Shown piece after piece: positions 25,601-37,600 of a stretch of DNA of 64,000 nucleotides. The first letter of the stretch is position 1. Each line of letters opens with the position of its first letter. The notes below the pieces were generated by a model that was not told the DNA's origin, made no database searches, and saw only the letters and a program-made list of their open reading frames with translations. Source of the stretch: Spisula solida. Its lineage: Eukaryota > Mollusca > Bivalvia > Venerida > Mactridae. Made by a program: the position numbers and the translations under genes. The stretch covers positions 1,612,001 to 1,676,000 of the forward strand of contig OX365948.1 in NCBI GenBank assembly GCA_947247005.1, written 5' to 3'.

Positions 25601-28600
25601 TCCACATACGGCTGGCTAAACAACAAGTGTTTTGTTGTTTTAAAAAACGAATATGACAAACAACTTGATATTGTTTTACATGTTTGTAATTGTGCCACTG
25701 GTTGCCCTCCTAAAATAATACCAACATTTTCTGATAAGTGTTCTCTTCTGCTTTTAAAATGGAAGATAAGTGGATAAAATACTTCTACATTGTTTGAAAT
25801 CTTTTAACTTGTGGTTCAGTGCCAAAAAGGCACGTAAACAATTTCCGAAAATCGTGCTAGATCTAGATGTTTCGTGTATAGATATTTAAGAAATAAAAAT
25901 CTGTTCGCGTATTTTGTCGGTGATTACGCACGAGTGTTTTAATTTTTCCGCATCCGAACGAGTGCCCGTGGATTATTCACCGACAAAATACAATAACAGA
26001 GTTTTTATTTCGATTCAAAATACGATAATATCCCGTAGTATTTAACTGCGCGCAATTGACATTGAACATAATTCCACGCTGAAATTGAGTGGCTTATTAG
26101 CTGTTACAATTACCACCCTCGTTAATGAAAACGACCTTCGTAATTTTCTGAAGGAAAAAACACATTTTAAACATTGAAACCATTTTGATAACACGAGTAT
26201 AGGATATCTATTTCATGAAATGAAAAATATAAATGAATTGATTATCAGTATACTGGAGTTTCTAAAAATAGATGCGTCATAGCTGTAGCACTGGATACTC
26301 GTGCAACTTGCCTCTAGGTCGAAGTTTTTACTATAAAGTTTACGTTCATTCATTCATAAATATGTCACGTGATACGGGGCGTAGATAGTAACAGCCATTT
26401 TGATAGGTATGTTTTATTGCGGTAATAATACATGCCCTGGTTTGCTCTATGCGTATATGGATTAATCCGCAGATCGTGTTAGAATATAATATAAAACACT
26501 AATGTGTAAGTAGCCTAGGCACGTGCGGTAACATTGCAGTAATAGGATTATTAAATACTGTGACCCGTTGGTATTCGATATTGATCATATTTAATTTGAG
26601 AATGAGGATAACCAATCATATCGTCTGTAAATGACTAAGAGTTTAATATGGTGTGCTCTGATTGGTTGTCCTTATCCTTAAGTCAAGTAACCAGCTTCCT
26701 GGCGCTTTAAATATGCATGGTCTTAGTACGAGTATTCGGTTGTGTTTGTTCCTATTCTTAAAAATCAGCTAATCAGTGAATTTTAATTTGCTAGTGTGTT
26801 TTTAAAATCTTAATTAATTTTCTAACGGCGCACTGATATTCCAAATACCAATTCAAAATGTCAATGCATGATAAGAGATAATGAAAGGAACCAGGATGTT
26901 GTTACAAATTGTTGAAGTTAAAGGGGTATAACTCTGCCAAACATTGGTCCCCATAAACCAAATTCAAACTTAAACTGCATATTCACATGTTGTACCTATA
27001 TCCCACAGTATCGATCACTGCATGATAAGATGATAAGAGATACTGAGCGGAAACAAGATGTTGTAGAAATTGTCCAAATTCAAGGGGCATACTGTAACTA
27101 CTCTAGTATGCAAATATTATTCGACTGGAACCAAGTTCGAACTTTGCCATGATGCAAATTTGTGTGCAATATGTCCATCATTGATAGCAATAATGAAACT
27201 GAATGATAATGAAAGAACGTAAAGAGGCAACACTATAATGATGTCCAGGGTATTTCATTGCAGGGACTTAAAAAGGACCCTTCTCAGCAATGCGGGCCAT
27301 GAAGGTTAAAATCTTGCTTTTAAAACTATCTGAGGTAAAAGTGCCTAGTTCAATGGTTAATGAAGCCCCTTGGTTTAATATCTATGTACTCGTATTTGAT
27401 ACAATTCTGTTTGATTCTTGTGCGCAGATTCGATCTACGTTTAAACGTCAGTTCTGTTCTGAATGATCGTAGGTTATCTTGTAGTCCGATTGATCGTATA
27501 GTCTATATACAATAGTAGATCATATTGTAAAATTAATGTTCCAGAAAACAAGTAGTCTGCAACTCCACTGACATAATTGAATGCCCTGAGACGGTAAAAC
27601 GACGCACTGTTGTCAAATATATTTACTGTGTTATAGAATATAGGGCTTTATCACATAACCTGCCGTCCAGGAGTGCCGTAAAGCCGTGCCGTAAATATCG
27701 TTCGGCACTCCCAGACTGTGCAATAAATATTTAAATTAGCTTGACGTGACGTTAGCCAATCCATGCATTGATCCGTCAATGACGTCATGACAATATTAAC
27801 GTCGCCATGACGTCGCGCTCATTGTACCGCTGAATTTTGGCTGAAACATATGCAGCGTGCATCATCCTTTTGAACAATAATGTGATTTTTTAAGGTTATG
27901 TGATAAATAGAAGATTATATTCGTGCTCATTACATACGATTTTCTATTTCTTCAAAAACGGAATTTGTAACTGTACCCGACAGTTTGATGCGGGTTAATG
28001 GAGTAGATACGTGTTGGTATGTCCATCCTGGAACACAAGCTTGTTTGATACAGCAATAAACTGTCACCTGAGTGAAAGGAGATGTCGGGTTACGATATTC
28101 CCTGACTTCAACTACGGTCATATCCTTCACATGTGGAGAGGTTGTCAGTTGGTTGTGGGAGAGCTGCTATATACCGGTATTTGATCAACTCTGAACTGCA
28201 CAACACAGATATGTTCAACGTATCATTTTTTTCAACAAACCGACATTGAAAAACGAAATATGAACAAAGACAAAACTCCGCATCGTAAGGGAGTATCGGT
28301 GTCTAGAATTAGATGCAAAATTAATCTCATTTGTTAGTCTTTACTTCTTGTTTTCGAACTAGTGCAGAGTGTACTGGTATACTGTTCAATGATTCGTGTA
28401 GTAGATCCAAACAAATTAATGTTGTTGTTCTGGTAACGTCCTCAGAAAAAGGGAAATAGAGTAGATACGTAGGAAAAACAGTTATGTTTGTTTTTGTTTT
28501 TTATGCGCAGGATAATCCAAAATATCCGTGAAGACTTCCATAGAAATGCCAATAAAATGTTTATGTACATTTTTAGGGAGATAGTAGAAAGGTTACTAGA

Positions 28601-31600
28601 TCCACACTATTATTTTGTGTTGGTCGGTGTTGGTCTTACTGCTGTATAATTGTCTGATGCTAGGACAAGGTCAGGGTTGGTGTTGGTCTTACTGCTGTAC
28701 ATTGCCTGGTGTCGGGACATGGTCAGGGTCGGTGTTGGTCTTACTGCTGTATATTGTCTGGTGTCAGGACAAGGACAGGGTCGGCGTTGGTCTTACTGTT
28801 GTATATTGCCTGGTGCCAGGACATGGTCAGGGTCGGTGTTGGTCTTACTGCTGTATATTGCCTGGTGCCAGGACAAGGTCAGGGTCGGTGTTGGTCTTAC
28901 TGCTGTATATTGTCTGGTGCCAGGACATGGTCAGGGTCGGTGTTGATCTTACTGCTGTATATTGCCTGGTGCCAGGACATGGTCAGGGTCGGTGTTGGTC
29001 TTACTGCTGTACATTGCCTGGTGCCAGGACAAGGTCGGTGTTGGTCTTACTGCTGTATATTGCCTGGTGCCAGGATACGGTCAGGGTATGTGTTGGTCTT
29101 ACTGCTGTATATTGTCTGGTGTCAGGACAAGGTCAGGGTCAGTGTTGGTCTTACTGCTGTATATTGCCTGGTGCCAGGACAAGGACAGGGTCGGTGTTGG
29201 TCTTACTGCTGTATATTGCCTGGTGTCAGGACAAGGTCAGGGTCGGTGTTGGTCTTACTGCTGTATATTGCCTGGTGCCATGACAAGGTCAGGGTATGTG
29301 TTGGTCTTACTGCTGTATATTGCCTGGTGCCAGGATAGGTCAGGGTCTATGTTGGTCTTACTGCTGTATATTGCCTGGTGCCAGGACAAGGTCAGTGTTG
29401 GTCTTACTGCTGTATATTGCCTGGTGCCAGGATACGGTCAGGGTATGTGTTGGTCTTACTGCTGTATATAGCCTGGTGCCATGACAAGGTCAGGGTCGGT
29501 GTTGGTCTTACTGCTGTATATTGTCTGGTGTCAGGACAAGGTCAGGGTCTGTGTTGGTCTTACTGCTGTATATTGCCTGGTGCCAGGATACGGTCAGGGT
29601 ATGTGTTGGTCTTACTGCTGTATATTGCCTGGTGTAAGGACAAGGTCAGGGTATGTGTTGGTCTTACTGCTGTATATTGCCTGGTGCCAGGACAAGGTCA
29701 GGGTATGTGTTGGTCTTACTGCTGTATATTGCCTGGTGCCAGGATACGGTCAGGGTCGATGTTGGTCTTACTGCTGTATATTGTCTGGTGTCAGGACAAG
29801 GTCAGGGTCGGTGTTGGTCTTACTGCTGTATATTGCCTGGTGCTAGGACAAGGTCAGGGTCGGTGTTGGTCTTACTGCTGTATATTGCCTGGTGCCAGGA
29901 CAAGGTCAGGGTCGGTGTTGGTCTTACTGCTGTATATTGTCTGGTGTCAGGACAAGGACAGGGTCGGTGTTGGTCTTACTGCTGTATATTGCCTGGTGCC
30001 AGGACAAGGTCAGGGTATGTGTTGGTCTTACTGCTGTATATTGCCTGGTGCCATGACAAGGTCAGGGTATGTGTTGGTCTTACTGCTGTATATTGCCTGG
30101 TGCCAGGATACGGTCAGGGTCGATGTTGGTCTTACTGCTGTATATTGCCTGGTGCCAGGACAAGGTCAGGGTCTGTCTTGGTCTTACTGCTGTATATTGC
30201 CTGGTGCCAGGATGCGGTCATGGTATGTGTTGGTCTTACTGCTGTATATTGCCTGGTGCCAGGATACGGTCAGGGTCTGTGTTGATCTTACTGCTGTATA
30301 TTGCCTGGTGCCAGGATACGGTCAGGGTCTGTGTTGGTCTTACTGCTGTATATTGCCTGGTGCCAGGATAGGTCAGGGTCGATGTTGGTCTTACTGCTGT
30401 ATATTGCCTGGTGCCAGGATACGGTCAGGGTATGTGTTGGTCTTACTGCTGTATATTGCCTGGTGCCATGACAAGGTCAGGGTATGTGTTGGTCTTACTG
30501 CTGTATATTGCCTGGTGCCAGGATACGGTCAGGGTCGATGTTGGTCTTACTGTTGTATATTGCCTGGTGCCATGACAAGGTCAGGGTATGTGTTGGTCTT
30601 ACTGCTGTATATTGCCTGGTGCCAGGATACGGTCAGGGTCTGTGTTGGTCTTACTGCTGTATATTGCCTGGTGCCAGGATATGGTCAGGGTCAGTGTTGG
30701 TCTTACTGCTGTATATTGCCTGGTGCCAGGATACGGTCAGGGTCGATGTTGGTCTTACTGCTGTATATTGCCTGGTGCCATGACAAGGTCAGGGTATGTG
30801 TTGGTCTTACTGCTGTATATTGCCTGGTGCCAGGATACGGTCAGGGTATGTGTTGGTCTTACTGCTGTATATTGCCTGGTACCAGGATACGGTCAGGGTC
30901 AGTGTTGGCAGGCTATATTAAGGTAATTACTATACCTGCCAAATAAGAACTTTTTATGCACAATTCCATATACTATAGTATGCGATTTATGGCCACATTG
31001 TCTGTGTGCGTACACTATTACCTTAGCAACGCTCACACCAAGCGGTCCAATCAGCGACCACCATTAACCACTGTTGAAACCATGTTTCTTTGTCTACCCA
31101 ACGTATTTTATTGTACGTATAGACAAAAAGCAGGATTGTTTTACATTATTCTGAGGAGCCATAACGGTGAAACATTGATTTGATACTATCTGAAGTAGAA
31201 ATTCGTATTTGGCTGTTTTTCCCTTATACGAGGGCCACTTAAAAAGTATTAATCAGTGAGCGATAAATCTACATCATTGCCTGTAACTATATAAATAATG
31301 TACATTTTCTTCAAGATGAATCTCTCAGCTAGACATTCGTTGTATTTTCATCATTTAATATGAAAGCATTTTCATTATATTAATATTAACACAGGACATT
31401 GTTTGAAGCACTTGGCAAAACATATCCCATAAATACGTAAAATAATTGTGGTATATGAGCTCATACGGTTTCTGAGCTTTGTTTTCGAATGTCATTCAGG
31501 CTTACTGAAATTAAATGGATATAATTTGCACTATGTATCATTTTACTCTTAAATGGCAATCCATAATTTTGAAAACATTAAATTATTATCAAACTATAGC

Positions 31601-34600
31601 AATGTAAACAAGTCACATCCTAGACTCAAAATACCACACACCCTAATTAATATTACATAAATACTAGGTGGGGTAATGTTATACCCCCATTTATGAAAAA
31701 CAAAATTCACCCCTGTTGTCCATTTCTTGTAATTCTTATATGAAATTAACACCATGTGTTTTTATTTTTGTTTTCCGTATTATTGTATTAGGAATATGAC
31801 GTCATAAATCTAAAATACATATTTTTGGTCACATGATCGTGTTCTTTCAGCTGTTGAAAATGACAAATTATGAATAATTCAGGAAATATTTAGCCTGTGA
31901 AAGATAGTAGCATATATAAATGTGTAAAAACTCTACATGTTTGACTTTCCGACTTAAGACGTACAGTAGTACAATACAGCAACAACGTTTCCATAGGGCA
32001 TAATCCCAGCAAAACCCAGTTTTTGGAGTATTTCGAACATGGTAGATTCCTTGTACAACTAAATCCATTTAGACTGTAAAAAAAAGTATACGATGCATGA
32101 ACTCTGCAAAGTGCAAATCAATCGGATTAAAATTATAGAAATTATTACCAAATATATGAACCCTTACGGCTACAATAATGCCTTATTTTGTCGCGATTCC
32201 AGTTTTTCATATCCCTACTGGTAAAATGTAATATGTGTGACTGGATATTTTCCCGATTGCAATATTGTTTTATTGGATAGCTTGGTTAGGTTGTATCTTT
32301 CAGAAAATGCCCACTTTAATAACATGTTCCCTAATAATGTTCTTTGCTACTATTAAGTACAACTGCACTTACTCCGACACTGACTGAGTACATTTCTATG
32401 AACTTTTGTTGTTTAGAAGTGCGAGTGGTGAGATATAAATGGAATGGAAACGTCTGGCTTAGTTTGACATATTTCACAGACACACTTCTTACACATATTC
32501 TGCACACTCTGGTCGGATCGGATTCTGTCATATTCACCCGTAGGAGACATAGCTGCGTGCGTTTGTAAATTCAATTAGCGAGATACATGTACATGTAATT
32601 GCTATCAAGGACACTTTTTCCGTGTTTGTTAATACCGAGCTTACAGTGTAACATGCACTAAGCATCCTAAGCAGGCAGCCATATGGTATATCACATAATA
32701 TTATGGATGTCGGAAGAGGTTATGGTATAATATAAAACAACTAAATTGGAATTCAATTCATTGGGTATAAATTGAATAGTTTTATGTGAGCGTACAGGAT
32801 TTGGTGGATGTATGCCCGGTGTCCGTCGTGTGTCTAGTGTCCTGTGTTGTCCGTCAAACTTTTCTTTAAATGCAATCTCCTCCTTAACCGTTGAAACATG
32901 GCACCTGATTGGTCCCAACATTTGGCATAAACCAATCATCTCTGTTGATAGGAAAACCACAATGTAACACGCTATCTGATTGGTCCCAACATTTGGCATA
33001 AACCAATCATCTCTGTTGATAGGAAAACCACAATGTAACACGCTATCTGATTGGTCCCAACATTTGGCATAAACCAATCATCTCTGTTGATAGGAAAACC
33101 ACAATGTAACATGATATCGGATTGGTCCCAACATTTTGCATAAACCAATCATCTCTGTTGATAGGAAACCACAATGTAACATGATATCTGATTGGTCCCA
33201 ACATTTGGCATAAACCAATCATCTCTGTTGATAGGAAACCACAATGTAACATGATATCTGATTGGTCCCAACATTTGGCATAAACCAATCATCTCTGTTG
33301 ATAGGAAACCACAATGTAACATGATATCGGATTGGTCCCAACATTTGGCATAAACCAAAATGAACATTTCATTAGGTAGTCTTTATTTTATAGTATTGGT
33401 CGCTCAGGTCCGTCGTATATGTATATATCTATATGGTCGTTGACAATTTATAAAGACTAAAATTTCTTTTCTCTTCAGGGTTCTATGGCAACAGAAGAAA
33501 GAAAGGACGAATCCTAACCTGTGCATTTTTGATATCATCAATTGGTTCACTATGCATGTGGTTACCCCATGCGATCACGGAGAAATACGAATGGGGTCAG
33601 GATCAGTCCCATCTATGTTCTGCTACAGGTAGGACGCTAACTACAGGTAGGAACACATTATTCTGATATAAGCATGCGGCTCTTCTATCTCCGCTCTTAC
33701 ATGGTTGCTGGTTTGTACTGGTTTGTCGTGGAAGATAAGTATAACACTTCATTGTATCGTTTAATCTCTAACCTTTCTTCTGTGACCTTAACCTACAGTC
33801 TGAAAAGATAATAGAAAATAGGACAGGGAAGGCAGCACTCAACTTAACCAGCCGAGTACAGAAAAGATAAAAAGAATCACATACCACCATAGCACGACAC
33901 AATGCCTGTCTGAAGAAACCGGTTGCATTCTCGCTCCATGTAGAGTAATGCATACGGCGTAAATCATTGAATTATGGGCTCCGTCTGTCCTCCTCTGATG
34001 AATGACAATGTTAATGGATAGACTGCTTTCCGTTCGAATATTAAAAAAGTTAGACTGAGGTACCCGTCTAGTTAATGGATACATCAAATATGGCTGTTTA
34101 TAACACGTGGCAGTCTACCTCTATCCATACGTATTTCATACAAAAACGATCCTTGATCCATTGCAATAAATAAATAAATAAAAAGTTGTAGAGTGTTTAA
34201 GACAGGTGGTTGTTTAATTAATTCGTATTAATTTAATAACCGATATGTAATTAGCCGATTGGGTTGGTTTATTTATATTGGCTACTTAATATAAGTGACT
34301 GTCTAATTCAGGTGACCACTAACAGACTGTATTTGTATCTTGCTGTATTTGTATTCTAGTGTTGAATTTCCTGTTTGACTAACCTGTTACATGTATATGG
34401 GTGTGTATAACCTGTAACATGTATATGTGTGTGTGTAACCTGTTACATGTATATGTGTGTGTATAACCTGTTACATGTATATGTGTGTGTATAACTAGTT
34501 ACATGTATATGGGTGTGTATAACCTGTTACATGTATATGTGTGTGTATAACGTGATACATGTATATGGGTGTGTATAACGTGTTACATGTATATGGGTGT

Positions 34601-37600
34601 GTATAACGTGTTACATGTATATGTGTGTGTATAACGTGTTACATGTATATGGGTGTGTATAACCTGTTACATGTATATGGGTGTGTATAACGTGTTACAT
34701 GTATATTGGTGTGTATAACCTGTTACATGTATATGTGTGTGTATAACGTGTTACATGTATATGTGTGTGTATAACGTGTTACATGTATATGTGTGTGTAT
34801 AACGTGTTACATCTATATGTGTGTGTATAACCTGTTACATGTATATGGGTGTGTATAACCTGTTACATGTATATGGGTGTGTATAACCTGTTACGTGTAT
34901 ATGTGTGTGTATAACCTGTTACATGTATATGTGTGTGTATAACCTGTTACGTGTTTATGTGTGTGTATAACCTGTTACATGTATATGGGTGTGTATAACC
35001 TGTAACATGTATATGTGTGTGTATAACCTGTTACATGTATATGGGTGTGTATAACGTGTTACATGTGTATGTGTGTGTATAACGTGTTACATGTATATGG
35101 GTGTGTATAACCTGTTACATGTATATGGGTGTGTATAACGTGTTGTATGCGTAGAGGGGCAATGTAACTGAGATGTGGGGAGACTTTTTACAACCTCGGC
35201 TCTGTATCACTGCTCCAAATTACACTTTCTGGCTAACCTGTTTTCCTCTTTGTCTGAAAATTAGCATGAATTGTATGTAACTCGCTCGCTATTTCTCACA
35301 ATATAATCCCACATTGTTAGTCGTTCTTCAACGTAACAATGTTTGTTTTATATATATTTCATATTCTGTGAGTAGTATTTTACAGTATGAACACCATCTT
35401 AAATAATTGTACGTATAGATGGAATTATACAATGCGGCATAGCTTATTTAACTTCGTAAATAACTGAAAGTTTGATCGATACATTCATTTGATTAAAACA
35501 AGAATTAGTTTACTGATATTTGTGGATGATAGCCACAAGACAAACCAAGCGACGAACATATTTGTTAATTACATATAGTACCGACTCCATTTGAAATACG
35601 TAGATTCGGAGCAGATGCTGAGTATTAACGTTATATAACTATCATAGTTAAGCTAGCAGTCACCAACTGACCATTAAAGAAGGAATTGCCTTTTGCAACC
35701 CGCGCTCATAAAAATATACCATAACATGTTGTCATTAAGTCACGTATGGTCATGGATACTGACATATTAATTTTTCAGTAATTTCCTTTGTACGAAATGT
35801 TTCGTTAAATATTAAATTAGTTTCGCTTCTTGTGATTGTCTTAATGTAAATTGCGTATGTTGAACGTTTCAGACACTCCAGCTAGTTGTGCCAAGGATGA
35901 CCAAGTGTTGTCAAGTTTTCTTACCTTACTTCTGATTGGCCAATTAATGCACGGAGTAGGCGGGTCTACGTTGATTACTGTTGGATATTCATTTATAGAC
36001 GACAGCGTCACAGCAGCGACCTCACCGGTTTATATATGTACGTACTTATTACCATACCATATTTAAACATAACTATCATTGCTGTGAAACAATGTTATTC
36101 GGTCTGGTAGTAGTTCGGTATTTCAATCTGACGACACATTCGTGCGCCCGTCTTGTGGTATACATGTATTTACTCTACATCGAACATCTGGGTAAAACCT
36201 ACTTCTTTGTATAAAAATTGGACAGCATTTCGGGCATATAACGGTTACCCAGTCATATCCTGTAACCAGACGAACCAACAGTTACTTGCAACTAACTATG
36301 GTGTGTGTCATGTGAGGGAGACACGCCTGTTCCATTTATAAAGGCTTTGCTATGTCGCGTTTTGAGATCGAACCCGAGACCTCTTACGCACTTCGATGTG
36401 AAAATGAACATGTAGTAGTAAGAGGCAAGTGGCGTTAAGTTAGTGGGCGACTTTTTACACCGTCATGTGACTTGTTATAATGAGAATGAGAAGAACACAT
36501 CCAATATTTGTATAATTTCCTGGAATCTGCTGACAAAGGATTGGTTTCATGTTCAGCTCATGAATACGCTTACGAATGTTCCCAGTGTTTCGCCACGTTA
36601 TATTACTATTCATTAGTTTGATTGTTTGTATAATCGCTTGAATAATTATCCCCGATTTCCTGTCAATTTAACTACATTTGTATATGCAAATATCCTATCC
36701 AGTTCCTGTACTGTGGCATACTTGTACGAGTATATCTGGAGTCTGTACCGAGGGGTGTTTCATCATTATTGCAACTCTAACAAACTCCCGAATTTACCCA
36801 TATTACAACCAGAACAATCGTGTTTCTGGCATTAGTATTCATTCAATATATCTTGTCTGGAGTTTGGTACCTGTATATTGAACCATATACGAGTATGATC
36901 AGTTTTTATAATGGCAAAGACACGTGAAAATTGGTAACAAACTTGATTACATTGTCAATCAAGCTAATGTGGAAGGCAGGAATCAGAAGACATTGGATAT
37001 TGTTGAGTACATTATTTCTGTTGTTCACCACGATGATTGGTTTATGCCAAATGTTGGGACCAATCAGATATCATGTTACGTTTTGTGTTTTCTATCCACA
37101 GCGATGATTGGTTTACATCAAATGTTCGGTCCAATCAGATATCATGTTACGTTTTGTGTTTTCTATCCACAGTGATGATTGGTTTATGCCAAATGTTGGG
37201 ACCAATAAGATATCATGTTACATTTTGTGTTTTCTATCCACAGCGATGATTGGTTTATGCCAAATGTTGGGACCAATCAGATATCATGTTACATTTTGTG
37301 TTTTCTATCCACAGCGATGATTGGTTTATGCCAAATGTTGGGACCAATCAGATATCATGTTACATTTTGTGTTTTCTATCCACAGCGATGATTGGTTTAT
37401 GCCAAATGTTGGGACCAATAAGATATCATGTTACATTTTGTGTTTTCTATCCACAGGGATGATTGGTTTATGCCAAATGTTGGGACCAATCAGATATCAT
37501 GTTACATTTTGTGTTTTCTATCCACAGCGATGATTGGTTTATGCCAAATGTTGGGACCAATAAGATATCATGTTACATTTTGTGTTTTCTATCCACAGCG

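Larger units (their letters stand above)
19605..33478 (+). other. SLCO-like intron 1 (13.9 kb)
   Basis: GT at 19605, AG at 33477-33478. It holds the 41-bp E-box array, a LINE remnant, a foldback element, a pearl-like repeat, a MITE, the 52-bp array and the minus-orientation 71-bp array. The stretches 22020-25890 and 30910-32880 show no recognisable gene or repeat. Confidence 0.75.
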
